Notes under the pieces: model-generated | What the model was told of the DNA's origin: nothing | What the model saw: only the letters and a program-made list of their open reading frames with translations | Database searches by the model: none | Program-made: the position numbers and the translations under genes | Assembly: GCA_018667855.1 (NCBI GenBank) | Contig: JABIRL010000175.1 | Span: forward strand, 1-35,772 | Origin: Rhodospirillaceae bacterium | GTDB lineage: Bacteria; Pseudomonadota; Alphaproteobacteria; GCA-2731375 | Length of the DNA: 35,772 nt | Reading direction: 5' to 3' | In this document: positions 16,774-24,970 of the stretch, piece by piece | How the letters are laid out: every line of letters begins with the position of its first letter | Numbering within the stretch: position 1 is the first letter of the stretch

Positions 16774-17361
16774 TTAAACGCTGCCCCCCTCGGTCGTACG
16801 GGGTTCCGTGTCATCACTCAGCAAATTCTCGGTTTCGCGGACGTCTTCATGGCGTTCGACCCAGCGGCCGGTCCTTATGGCGATGATACAACGCAGACAT
16901 TCCGACAGGCCCTGAACAATCAGCAAAGCGCCGGCCACCGGGATCAGGGTTTTAAAGAAATAGATTTGAATGCGGGCCGGGCTGTTCCAGCTGACTTCCT
17001 TGAAGCGCCATGAATCAGACGCGATCTCGGCGCCGTACCAGAACAGGGCCAGCATGCCGGGGAAGAAAAACAAAATGTAGAGAACGAAATCAATGCGCGC
17101 CTGCCAACGTACCGGGATCAGGCGATAGACCACGTCAGCCCGCACATGGCCGTCCTGCGCCAAGGCATAGGGCCCCGCCATGAGAAACAGCGCGCCATAC
17201 ATCTGCACCATCATATCGAACACCCAGACCGTGGGCGCGTTCAGGACATAGCGGACGAAAACCTCATAGGCCACCGACAGGGTCAAAATGACGATGCACC
17301 AGGCGAAGGCACGGCCGACCCATGTGTTGAAGCTTTCAATGGCGTGAATGGTGGACAGCAT
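16774..17361 (-). CDS. dctQ: TRAP transporter small permease (DctQ)
   Basis: The 195-residue protein has four membrane segments (AFAWCIVILTLSVAYEVFV, MMVQMYGALFLMAGPYALA, IDFVLYILFFFPGMLALFWYG, FFKTLIPVAGALLIVQGL), as expected for the small DctQ subunit. The start is chosen as the ATG at 17361 because GGAGGG lies just ahead of it; an ATG at 17373 would add MEGQ. The DGHVRADVVY segment is a family hallmark. It lies between the binding protein, from which it is separated by a strong hairpin, and dctM. The C-terminal 30 residues are hydrophilic and acidic. Confidence 0.9.
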   Translation of the reverse strand: MLSTIHAIESFNTWVGRAFAWCIVILTLSVAYEVFVRYVLNAPTVWVFDMMVQMYGALFLMAGPYALAQDGHVRADVVYRLIPVRWQARIDFVLYILFFFPGMLALFWYGAEIASDSWRFKEVSWNSPARIQIYFFKTLIPVAGALLIVQGLSECLRCIIAIRTGRWVERHEDVRETENLLSDDTEPRTTEGGSV

Positions 17362-17392
17362 TTGTCCCTCCATATTTCGCGAGATCGGAAAA

Positions 17393-17425
17393 GAACAGGG
17401 ACAGCCTGTGGAGCTGTCCCTGTTC
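17393..17425 (-). terminator. Intercistronic hairpin between dctP and dctQ
   Basis: A perfect 13-bp inverted repeat (gaacagggacagc, 7-base loop, gctgtccctgttc) lies in the 111-base gap downstream of dctP. On the minus strand it is followed by TTTTCC, a short U tract. It looks like a leaky intrinsic terminator or an mRNA-stabilising structure that makes the binding protein more abundant than the permease, a common arrangement in binding-protein-dependent operons. Confidence 0.75.
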
Positions 17426-17472
17426 CAGATTCAGATCAACTTCAAAGTGACCAAATCTTTCAGGCCGCCTTA

Positions 17473-18582
17473 TTAGCCGAAGTGATGGCGGTACGCCATG
17501 CTGTAATCGGGCTGGTTCAGCAGCAGATAGTTCATCACCTTCTTGGCGTAGGTCTTTTGCGAGGCGATAACCTTGGCAAAGAACGGATCTTCGGCGGAGA
17601 TCTCGTTGACGACCGTATCCCAGGCCTTCAACTGATCCTGCATGACGGAATCCGGCGTGCGGTAGACGTTGACACCGCTTTTTTCCTTCAAGCTGATCAG
17701 ATCATCGGCATAACGCAGGGTGTTGTGCCAATAGAAGTTGGAATTTTCGGCTTCCGAGGCATACCGCAGGATGGCTTGGTGTTCCTGGGGCAGGCGATCG
17801 AAAGTCTTCTTGTTGAAGGTGATTTCAAAGGCTTCCTGCGATTGATGGAAGGATGCCAGATGATAATGCTTCGAGACGTCCTGCATGCCGAAATCCTTAT
17901 CGGACGTCGGATTGTTGAATTCGGCCGCATCAATCAGGCCGGACTTCATGGCGGGCTGAATTTCGCCGCCGGGCAATTGCACGACGGACATGCCCATTTC
18001 CTGCAGCACATTGGCCGCCAGCCCAACTGTCCGATACTTCAGGCCCTTCATCTGCGAGGAATCCGTCACATGCATCTTGAACCAGCCAAGGGGCTGTGCC
18101 GGCATGGGGCTGTTGAAGAAGCTAACCAGATTGAGGCCCAGGCCGCTCATCAATTCGTTGAAAAGTTCCATGCCGCCGCCATAGTGGATCCAGCCGAGCA
18201 GTTCCTGGGCTGACCAGCCAAAGCAGGGACCCGTGCCGAACAACGAAGCAGCCTTGGATTTTGAATACCAATAGGCCGGCACATAATGGGCGCCGTCAAG
18301 CACACCGCGATGCACCGCATCCTGCATCTGCGAGGTCTTGACCACGGAGTTCACCGACAGCAGATCGATCCTCAGATCCTTGCCGGCCATGGCATGGACG
18401 CGGTCAACATAGCTTTTGGCATTCTCCAGAAAAATACCGCCGCCCCAGGCCGCCTGAACTTTCAGAACCTTGGTTTTGGCTTGGGCGATGTGAGGCGTGG
18501 CCAGCGTGCCCGCGACGGCAGCGCCGCCCGCGATGCCCGCTCCTTTGAGGAATTTACGGCGCGTGGATATGGATTTCGACAT
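17473..18582 (-). CDS. dctP: TRAP transporter periplasmic binding protein (DctP), Tat-exported
   Basis: The protein has 369 residues from the ATG at 18582, preceded by GGGAG. The N-terminus is a twin-arginine signal (STRRKFLKG, hydrophobic stretch, cleavage probably after HIAQA near residue 33), so it is exported folded. The mature part is a TRAP binding protein of the TakP / mannitol-chloroaromatic branch: LSVNSVVKTSQMQDAVHRG, GGMELFNELMSGLGL, the ligand-contacting arginine in LKYRTVG, and EFNNPTSDKDFGM. TakP-type proteins bind alpha-keto acids, often with a cation; the ligand here is unknown. It heads the dctP-dctQ-dctM-amidase operon. The frame runs upstream to 18657 but lacks the signal there. 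Confidence 0.92.
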   Translation of the reverse strand: MSKSISTRRKFLKGAGIAGGAAVAGTLATPHIAQAKTKVLKVQAAWGGGIFLENAKSYVDRVHAMAGKDLRIDLLSVNSVVKTSQMQDAVHRGVLDGAHYVPAYWYSKSKAASLFGTGPCFGWSAQELLGWIHYGGGMELFNELMSGLGLNLVSFFNSPMPAQPLGWFKMHVTDSSQMKGLKYRTVGLAANVLQEMGMSVVQLPGGEIQPAMKSGLIDAAEFNNPTSDKDFGMQDVSKHYHLASFHQSQEAFEITFNKKTFDRLPQEHQAILRYASEAENSNFYWHNTLRYADDLISLKEKSGVNVYRTPDSVMQDQLKAWDTVVNEISAEDPFFAKVIASQKTYAKKVMNYLLLNQPDYSMAYRHHFG

Positions 18583-18738
18583 AACATTCTCCCGTCTGTT
18601 ATTTTTGCTTATTTGATGAATTCGGAACTGACGTGTAACCAGGAATTCGAGGATCACACCCTGAGCATATCCCCGGATTTTCAGACGCCAGACTAGAACA
18701 ACTTCGCAATAATTTAAAGCGGTTGCTGTCGGCCGAAG
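18583..18738. promoter_or_regulatory. Intergenic region expected to hold the dctP operon promoter
   Basis: This 156-base gap lies between the downstream end of the dioxygenase gene and the start of dctP, both minus strand. The part next to dctP is AT-rich (18598-18625). I do not see a clear terminator or a promoter I can place with confidence; the assignment rests on position and base composition. Confidence 0.35.
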
Positions 18739-19596
18739 CTAAGGTTTGGGCCTTTTCAGCCGGCGCTCGGGATGCATGCTGTCCACGTGACCCATGAAGG
18801 GCGGGTGAATGGAGTAACCCATCAGTGCGCGCACCCGGGGCGATAAACTTTCAGTGATATCCCTGGGCACGGCCAGAAACATGTTTTCCTGCTGCCGGGC
18901 CCAGGGCGCGCAGTACTGCAATGTAACCGCCAGGCGGTTTACCGGCGACCGATTGCCGCCGCCGCGATGCCACAGAGTTCCCGGGAAAATCAACGCTGAT
19001 CCCGCCGGCATCACCGCGTCCACCAACAGGTCTTCCAGATTTTGGATCATCGGTTCCTCATGGGCCGGGCCGTTGCGGGGCAGGGCTATTTCCGCCTCGT
19101 CCGGCACGCCGTCGGGAGTTTGCTCGCCCCAGAGGTGGCTGCCGGGAATAAGCTGGGTTGCGCCGTTTTGATCGGTGAAAGGATCAATGGCCCAAATCAC
19201 GCTCATCCCGATGGCGGGTCGCGGCCGGGGCACGGCATAGAAGGAGTCATCGAAATGCAATGCCTGGGGTGTTTCGCCCGGATGCAGATCTATGGACAGG
19301 CCGGCGGACAGCAGATAATTCGGCGCCAGCATCTGGTCCAGAATGGCCAGGACTGCCGCATGCTCGGTCATGTCCGCGAAAATCCTGCCCCGGGCCAGCA
19401 GGCTGTAGACCCGTTCCGTCCGGTAGCCTTCGAAATCATTGCGACCGCGCAGGCCTTGTTTGTGTGCGGCCAGGGCATTCCGCACCGCCTCTCTGCCCGC
19501 CGTATCCAATAGTTCCGGCACGATGGCGAAGCCGTGACTGGCAATATTCGCCAAAATGCCGTTAGTGTCGTCCGCCTGGAAGAAATACTCTTTCAT
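18739..19596 (-). CDS. Phytanoyl-CoA dioxygenase (PhyH) family oxygenase
   Basis: The 285-residue protein is a non-haem Fe(II)/2-oxoglutarate oxygenase of the PhyH family. The metal-binding facial triad is visible as HFDDS (His-x-Asp, about residues 118-120) and the distal His in TLWHRGGGNRS, with NRLAVTLQYC following as the 2-oxoglutarate-binding strand. FTDQNGATQLIPGSHLWG is the family's typical core. Relatives hydroxylate acyl-CoA, ectoine, or small secondary metabolites; no neighbour decides the substrate. It is divergent from the glutathione transferase, with 61 bases between start codons, and no Shine-Dalgarno is evident ahead of its ATG. Confidence 0.88.
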   Translation of the reverse strand: MKEYFFQADDTNGILANIASHGFAIVPELLDTAGREAVRNALAAHKQGLRGRNDFEGYRTERVYSLLARGRIFADMTEHAAVLAILDQMLAPNYLLSAGLSIDLHPGETPQALHFDDSFYAVPRPRPAIGMSVIWAIDPFTDQNGATQLIPGSHLWGEQTPDGVPDEAEIALPRNGPAHEEPMIQNLEDLLVDAVMPAGSALIFPGTLWHRGGGNRSPVNRLAVTLQYCAPWARQQENMFLAVPRDITESLSPRVRALMGYSIHPPFMGHVDSMHPERRLKRPKP

Positions 19597-19657
19597 GAAT
19601 TGGATTATATTTTCGCCGGCCGCCGATCACAATGGGCCGAAGCAGGGGAGTCAGACG

Positions 19658-20320
19658 ATGTTGAAATTCTATTACAGTACCGCGCCCAACCCGATGAAGG
19701 TGGCCTTGTTTCTGGAGGAGGTGGGCCTTGAGTACGAGGCCATGCCCGTTGATACCCGCGCCGGCGATCAGCACGGGGAGGCTTTCAAGGCGATCAATCC
19801 AAATTCAAAAGTGCCGGTAATTGTCGACGGCGATACGACGGTCTTTGATAGCAACGCCATCCTGCTCTATCTGGCGGAAAAGACCGGCAAGTTCATGGGC
19901 GGTGACCGGGGCGATTTACTGTCCTGGCTGATGTTCATTGCCTCCGGCATCGGTCCCTATTCGGGCCAGGCCGTGCATTTCCAACATCACGCGCCCGAAA
20001 AACTGCCCTATGCCATCAATCGCTACCGTTTCGAGGCGCAGCGTCATTACGGTATCCTGGACGCCCGCCTGGCGGAGCGGCCGTATCTTTTGGGGGACGA
20101 CTATACCATCGTCGACATGGCCGCATGGGCCTGGGCCCGTCTGGTGCCGTTTGTCCTGGGCGATGACGCCTTGCCCGCCATGCCGCATCTAAGCCGCCTG
20201 GTGGACGAGATCAGCGCACGCCCCGCCGCCGAGCGCGCCATCGCCATCAAGGACCGCCATGCCTTCAAGACCGAAATGGATGAAGCGGCCCTGCGCAATA
20301 TGTTCCCCAGCAACTACTAG
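19658..20320 (+). CDS. Glutathione S-transferase family protein
   Basis: The protein has 220 residues from the ATG at 19658, where AGGGGAG sits eight bases upstream; the frame extends to 19556 but overlaps the divergent oxygenase. The N-terminal thioredoxin-like domain has FYYSTAPNPMKVALFLEE, the cis-Pro loop NSKVPVIVDGD and the glutathione-gamma-glutamyl-binding FDSNAILLYLAEK. The C-terminal all-helical domain has the LGDDYTIVDMAAWAWAR capping motif. It resembles the YfcG/Ure2-like (nu-class) group that reduces disulfides. The stop codon lies inside a perfect 14-bp tandem duplication (20307-20334). Confidence 0.88.
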   Translation: MLKFYYSTAPNPMKVALFLEEVGLEYEAMPVDTRAGDQHGEAFKAINPNSKVPVIVDGDTTVFDSNAILLYLAEKTGKFMGGDRGDLLSWLMFIASGIGPYSGQAVHFQHHAPEKLPYAINRYRFEAQRHYGILDARLAERPYLLGDDYTIVDMAAWAWARLVPFVLGDDALPAMPHLSRLVDEISARPAAERAIAIKDRHAFKTEMDEAALRNMFPSNY

Positions 20321-20334
20321 CCAGCAACTACTAG
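20307..20334. repeat. 14-bp perfect tandem duplication over the GST stop codon
   Basis: The unit ccagcaactactag occurs twice head to tail, so the stop codon of the glutathione transferase is duplicated. It probably arose by replication slippage. The protein is unaffected because the first copy already contains the stop. Confidence 0.9.
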
Positions 20335-20338
20335 ATTG

Positions 20339-22999
20339 TCAGGAAAATAGAGTCAGGACCATCTGCGGGTTCGAATTGGCGATGGACAGGGCCTGGGTGC
20401 CCAGCTGTTGTTTGATCTGCTCGCGCTGCTGTTTGGCCATCTCCTCGGCCAGATCAGCATCAACCATGGCGCCGATGGCGCCCTTGAAGGTCGTGATCAG
20501 TTTGCTGACAAACTCTTCCTGAATTTCCAGGCGTTTGGCCCCCGCTCCCCATTCGGAGAGATATCGCCCCAGGCGCTCGATGGCATTATCGATGGCGGTT
20601 ACTGCTGAACTGGCGCCCGATACCACATCGATGGAACCGAGGCCCAGATCACCGCTGCCCGTGGGATGTTTTTTGAAACGGACGGAATTGCCCAGAGTGT
20701 CGATCTGCGAGCCGAAATCATCCCGGACCGCTTCCAGGCGGGAAAGATCGTGGGACGTCGCGTTCACGGTCACCACGCCGTCTATGCCATCGCCGTCGAA
20801 GTCGCCGACCGCTATGCCGCCCGGCCCGGTACCAACCGCATTGCTGACGGCGGTCTGAAAGGTGCCATCGCCGTTTCCCATCAGAAACGAAACCGTGTTG
20901 TCGCCGCTGTTGGACGTCGCGATATCGGTGATGCCGTCGCCGTTGAAATCTCCCGCCGCGACGCCTTTTGGTGCATCGCCGACGGACACTGTGGTCGTCG
21001 AATTGAACGCCCCTCCGTATCCGTTTGGATTTCGCAAACTTATGCTGACAGTATCATCGGTTTCATTGGCGATTGCGATATCCATCAAGCCGTCGTTATT
21101 AAAATCCGCCGCAGTGATGGCGCCTGCGCCTGCTCCAATACCATGAGTATAGGAGTTCGAGGAATTGGGGTGGTTTGGCGAGGTGGTAAAACCCGGCGAA
21201 CTGTACAGTGGTATGGAGGTGGAAAATCCATTCGAATCCTGTATCAGTACGGCCGATGCCGACGTGACGGATGCCGTCAGGTCATTCCCGGTTTCACCCG
21301 GTGTCGAGGGGCTGATTACGATTGAACCTTTGATATTGGGATTGAGATCGGAACCATCGTTATTGTCCAAGATTACGGCGCCCGATATGTTCGTCGAAAC
21401 TGTTAGGTCATTCGCCGCCGCACCGGGCTCCTCGAAATGGACTATGGTATTGTTGCCCTCGGCATAGAAACTACCGGACACTGAACCGCTGAATGTTCCT
21501 TCATTGAGACTTGATCCTGTCACGGCCCCGACGAATGCCTGTGTATCGGCAATTAACCCATTGCCGATGGTAAAATCCGTTCCAGCCGTCAAGGTTACGC
21601 CACCGATGGTGAAAGTGTCTCCGTTCGAAAAACCGGTGCCTGGGATCAGCATTCTGATGTTGGAAACCGTAGTCTGAGTACCAAAGCCGGTACCGTTGTA
21701 AAAGCTATTGGTAACCGAGAGGTTGCCAGTATAGGAACCTTCCGTAACTGCCAGTCCGCCGAAGGCTCTCGAAACCGCAATTTGATCAGTCAAGAAGGAC
21801 CTTACATTTCCAGCCAGAGCTAGCACGTCCGGGTCATTTACGTCGATTTCCACGCCGACCGTCAGTGTTTTGTCGCCGATCGTGAATGTGTCACCCGCGT
21901 TGAGAAGCGTATCCGTGAACCCAAACACGATATTCGAATTTGGTGGGCCGATGAATGGCGCAACACTTCCAAGGGCACGCAGCGTCGAAGCAATGTTAAG
22001 ATCGGGATGTGCAACGACTGCGTGTGCGAAAGTTCCAGATGAATTTTCAAGCGCAGCGATTGCGTCCGGACTTCCATGGGTTGCGAATTTTTGATCTACG
22101 GAAAGGTTCCCGCTACCGTCATTTAAAAGCACTGAGACAGTATGATCATCCGGATTGGTCACCATGACATCAAGATCATCGTCACCATCGAAGTTCGCAA
22201 CAGTCAAACCGCCGATCCGGCCCGATCCGACGTTGGTCGCCGTTGCCGCCTGAAAAGTATTGTCGCCGTTGCCCTTGTAAGTCAGAACACGGCCATCTTC
22301 CGTTGAAATAACAATGTCTTCATGTCCATCGCCATCCATGTCTCCGGTCGTCATATCGCTTGCGTCTGTGCCGATGCTTGTTTCCACAGGAGATTTGAAC
22401 GTGGATTCCAAAAGAACACGTTGATTTTCAAGAATGGAAAACGTCTGCGCGCCTTTGTTCAGCACGGCCACGTCGGTTTCGTCGTCGGAGTTGAAGTCGG
22501 CGGTTACGACTTTGGTCGGCTGCGGCGTGCCCGAGGCCGAGACCGCGTGGGATGTCGCGGGGCCATAGGTGAGAGGCTGGCGGCTGACCAGGCTGACGCC
22601 ATCGAATTCGGCGCTAGTAGTGATGGTGTCGATCTGTCCGCGCAGGGCCTCAAGCGCCTGCTGAATTTTCGTGCGGCTGGATGTACCCATGCCGGGGTCG
22701 CGGGCCTGAGTCGCCTTGCCCTTCATTTCGATCAACAGATCCATGATCGAACGGCCGGCTTCGATGGTAGTTTCCAGAATGGCGCCGCTGCGTGCCAGGT
22801 CGGTCTTCACCGAATGCCAGCCGGCCACATCGCCGCGCATGCTCTGCGCGATGGAATAGCTGGCGGCATCATCCTGGGGCCCGTTGACCCTTAATCCGGT
22901 GGTGATGTGCAATTGCGTCCGCTCAAGCACACCATTGGTCTGCTGCATCATGCGCAGAGCCGTGGCCGCCGCATTATTTGTGTTGACGGAAATCGTCAT
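20339..22999 (-). CDS. Giant flagellin with FG-GAP beta-propeller insert
   Basis: The protein has 886 residues from the ATG at 22999 (MTISVNTNNAAATAL). Residues 1-140 are an alphaproteobacterial flagellin N-terminus (ITTGLRVNGPQDDAASYSIAQ, SRTKIQQALEALRGQID) and residues 785-886 the matching C-terminus (AEEMAKQQREQIKQQLGTQAL ending VLTLFS), which form the filament core. Between them lie FG-GAP/VCBS blades with calcium-loop motifs near residues 167, 220, 269, 632, 683 and 732 (for example GDFNGDGITDI), and a degenerate one near 311-345, making seven. Residues about 350-626 interrupt the degenerate blade and carry two diverged repeats beginning AGDTFTIGDKTLT and NGDTFTIGGVTLT. The propeller would stand on the filament surface. 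Most flagellins are 270-500 residues. A longer frame to 23047 crosses the promoter and is rejected. Confidence 0.9.
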   Translation of the reverse strand: MTISVNTNNAAATALRMMQQTNGVLERTQLHITTGLRVNGPQDDAASYSIAQSMRGDVAGWHSVKTDLARSGAILETTIEAGRSIMDLLIEMKGKATQARDPGMGTSSRTKIQQALEALRGQIDTITTSAEFDGVSLVSRQPLTYGPATSHAVSASGTPQPTKVVTADFNSDDETDVAVLNKGAQTFSILENQRVLLESTFKSPVETSIGTDASDMTTGDMDGDGHEDIVISTEDGRVLTYKGNGDNTFQAATATNVGSGRIGGLTVANFDGDDDLDVMVTNPDDHTVSVLLNDGSGNLSVDQKFATHGSPDAIAALENSSGTFAHAVVAHPDLNIASTLRALGSVAPFIGPPNSNIVFGFTDTLLNAGDTFTIGDKTLTVGVEIDVNDPDVLALAGNVRSFLTDQIAVSRAFGGLAVTEGSYTGNLSVTNSFYNGTGFGTQTTVSNIRMLIPGTGFSNGDTFTIGGVTLTAGTDFTIGNGLIADTQAFVGAVTGSSLNEGTFSGSVSGSFYAEGNNTIVHFEEPGAAANDLTVSTNISGAVILDNNDGSDLNPNIKGSIVISPSTPGETGNDLTASVTSASAVLIQDSNGFSTSIPLYSSPGFTTSPNHPNSSNSYTHGIGAGAGAITAADFNNDGLMDIAIANETDDTVSISLRNPNGYGGAFNSTTTVSVGDAPKGVAAGDFNGDGITDIATSNSGDNTVSFLMGNGDGTFQTAVSNAVGTGPGGIAVGDFDGDGIDGVVTVNATSHDLSRLEAVRDDFGSQIDTLGNSVRFKKHPTGSGDLGLGSIDVVSGASSAVTAIDNAIERLGRYLSEWGAGAKRLEIQEEFVSKLITTFKGAIGAMVDADLAEEMAKQQREQIKQQLGTQALSIANSNPQMVLTLFS

Positions 23000-23018
23000 G
23001 ACACAGGTTTCACACCCT

Positions 23019-23050
23019 AAATTGCACCTTGTAACAATAAGGTGCAATTT
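23019..23050. repeat. Perfect 12-bp inverted repeat at the flagellin promoter
   Basis: The arms aaattgcacctt (23019-23030) and aaggtgcaattt (23039-23050) flank an 8-base spacer. The outer arm supplies the -12 element of the sigma-54 site and the expected transcription start falls in the spacer, so the repeat acts at the DNA level, perhaps as an operator, more likely than as an mRNA hairpin. Confidence 0.75.
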
Positions 23051-23058
23051 TCATGCCA
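23043..23058 (-). promoter_or_regulatory. Sigma-54 promoter of the flagellin gene
   Basis: The minus strand reads TGGCATGAAAATTGCA, which matches the sigma-54 consensus TGGCACG-N4-TTGCA at all but one position, with the correct 11-base TGG to TTGC register. Transcription should start near 23032, leaving a leader of about 33 bases. Late flagellar genes of alphaproteobacteria such as Caulobacter use this type of promoter with an FlbD-type activator. Confidence 0.75.
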
Positions 23059-23189
23059 AATTCAGAGGTGCCTAATCGGTTGATTCCGTAGGGAAAGGTA
23101 AGGTGTTAACAGGTATGCGATGGGCAATGGGCAAATCTTGCCTAGCGGTTCATGCCGTCCGCGGAATACGCATGGCCGGGCGTTCACGA

Positions 23190-24680
23190 TCAAATCTCGT
23201 TGCGCTGGTCGTGGTCATAGTCGTCCAGGTGGTTCAGATGTTCGTCGTGGAAATAGCGGGTTATGAGGATGCGGACCGGGACGCAAAGCGCGATGAAGAA
23301 CGGAAAGAAGATGCCGACGACGCTGGACTTCACGCCCCATAGAACCACCAGGCAACCGGCTTGCATGTAGGTAAATCGGTTGCGCACATGGCGCGGCACA
23401 TGGGCGTCGGCATCATGGCCGTGGACGATCATTCCCGGCATTACCAGGGACAATGAGCGCACGAAAAAGGCGTTCCCCCACAGGGACATGAAACCCATGT
23501 AAACGAACAGACCCAACAGCACCGCCATGGGGATCATGGCAACGAAGTGCAGGGCCAGCAGCGAGGCGGCGATAGCGAGATGAATGGACAGCGCCGAAAT
23601 CCGGCTTTCGACCACCGCCAGGCTGGGCATGTCCGGATTTACCAGATCATCGATACTCAAACTTTTCAGATGATTGACGGAATGCACCGTCGCGGCCACG
23701 ATCCAGGGCAGACCGAAGAAGGAAAAACAGAGCGTGAAGAGACCGATCAACAGCAAATCCAGATGATAGCCGTGACCTTTGCGCAGGGGCGCATCACTTT
23801 CATTGATAATACGCGAGGTGATGTTCTGATCCAGGAACAGCAACGTGGCGGCGAACGTGGCGGGCAATACGCAGGTCAGCTTGATCCATAACGGCAACGC
23901 CAGGATATCCACCAGCCAAGGTCGCCCTGTCGATGTGGCGGCATAGTCCACCGGCACCGCGGGTCCTTCGATCTGTCCGCTCCACAGGGTCACGGCAAAG
24001 GTGGACATGATAATGATGGCCAGGGTCGGCGCGAAATCCGCCAGCAGCGGCGTACCCGGCAATGGCCTTTTTCCGATCCGCACCGTCCAACGCAGGCCAA
24101 AGGCGATGACGCAGGTGCCGAACGCCAGGACGGCGGCGAACCAGGCATCGGCCGGGGTCAGTTTGTCATCGAACAGACCGCCGCCGACCGTTCTGACCGC
24201 CTCAATGACAAAGATCAGAGAGACAAGGGCAGCAAAGATATCGTCCGTGAAGCGGGAGAAGAACCGCATCAGATTGGAGGCATTGGCAACCGCCAGAACG
24301 ATCAGGATGATACCGGCCCAAATACCGGTCCAGGCATAGACCGCAATGAAGCTGACGCCAAGATCCTTGCACGCGGCATAGAGCAGCGCCGTAAAGATAA
24401 CGATAGGGCCGGTGCCCCCCAAAAGAGTAATCGGCTGGGCGGAAAACAGGGCATAGGTGGTGCCGCCGATAGCCGTGGCGATCATCATCTCGATGATACC
24501 GATCTCGCCACCGGTCAGCACACTGGACAGCGCGCCAAACGCGATCGCATTGGCCAGGCAGGCAAAGAACAGATAGAAGCTGGCGCTTAAAACCTTTTGG
24601 CTGAAAATACCCGAAAAATCGCTTCGATAATGCGGCCGGCGGGTTGCTATATCCTTGGCGATGCCGTGGAATAATTTCAT
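23190..24680 (-). CDS. SLC4-type (HCO3- transporter family) anion transporter
   Basis: The 496-residue protein is an integral membrane transporter of the HCO3_cotransp family, the membrane domain of animal band 3. It begins at the ATG at 24680 (MKLFHGIAKDIATRRPHY); the frame extends to 24734. Family marks are DIATRRPHYRSDF before the first membrane helix, SAQPITLLGGTGPIVIF near residues 84-100, FLDQNITSRIIN, and GLPWIVAATVHSVNHLKSL, with about 12-14 hydrophobic segments. The eukaryotic cytoplasmic domain is absent. Bacterial members are uncommon and have been linked to bicarbonate or other anion transport; borate transport is known for the plant and yeast branch. The tail ends in a His/Asp-rich stretch (HDEHLNHLDDYDHD) that may bind metal. 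Confidence 0.88.
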   Translation of the reverse strand: MKLFHGIAKDIATRRPHYRSDFSGIFSQKVLSASFYLFFACLANAIAFGALSSVLTGGEIGIIEMMIATAIGGTTYALFSAQPITLLGGTGPIVIFTALLYAACKDLGVSFIAVYAWTGIWAGIILIVLAVANASNLMRFFSRFTDDIFAALVSLIFVIEAVRTVGGGLFDDKLTPADAWFAAVLAFGTCVIAFGLRWTVRIGKRPLPGTPLLADFAPTLAIIIMSTFAVTLWSGQIEGPAVPVDYAATSTGRPWLVDILALPLWIKLTCVLPATFAATLLFLDQNITSRIINESDAPLRKGHGYHLDLLLIGLFTLCFSFFGLPWIVAATVHSVNHLKSLSIDDLVNPDMPSLAVVESRISALSIHLAIAASLLALHFVAMIPMAVLLGLFVYMGFMSLWGNAFFVRSLSLVMPGMIVHGHDADAHVPRHVRNRFTYMQAGCLVVLWGVKSSVVGIFFPFFIALCVPVRILITRYFHDEHLNHLDDYDHDQRNEI

Positions 24681-24780
24681 AAGACTAACACCACCCGACC
24701 CACACAACACCGCACCGTTGACGGGGCCAGCCACATCAATTTGCCGAAATGTCCAGGGAAGCCTTCAGATTGGAAAACCT

Positions 24781-24942
24781 ATGGATGAAAATAGTATCGT
24801 AGAAATCCGGCTTCAGGTGAAAGAATTTGATCGTCGCTTAGCGGCCTGTGGTTGGACCCAATGTGCGGAATATGACCTTATGGAATTTTCGTCTTGCCGC
24901 CATTCGTGGCCGAATGCGGCCCCTGCCGCTATATTATTTTGA
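24781..24942 (+). CDS. Possible small protein
   Basis: An ATG at 24781 opens a 53-residue frame with a believable amphipathic start (MDENSIVEIRLQVKEFDRR) and two cysteines in the CGWTQCAEY segment. There is no good ribosome-binding site. It sits 28 bases upstream of a small membrane protein gene on the same strand and could form an operon with it. The last 15 residues look less protein-like. The frame is uncertain and may be part of an untranslated leader. Confidence 0.35.
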   Translation: MDENSIVEIRLQVKEFDRRLAACGWTQCAEYDLMEFSSCRHSWPNAAPAAILF

Positions 24943-24970
24943 AATCTAACCTACAACTTGGAGGATCTTC

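Noticed and set aside
17146-18213. 355-codon plus-strand open frame
   Set aside because: It is antisense to dctP and dctQ, both of which are clear; no start signal or family resemblance.
23000-23047. Upstream extension of the flagellin frame that contains a C-x3-C-x2-C motif like a radical SAM cluster site
   Set aside because: It reads through the sigma-54 promoter and palindrome; the flagellin family starts at MTISVNTN, and the cysteine spacing is chance.
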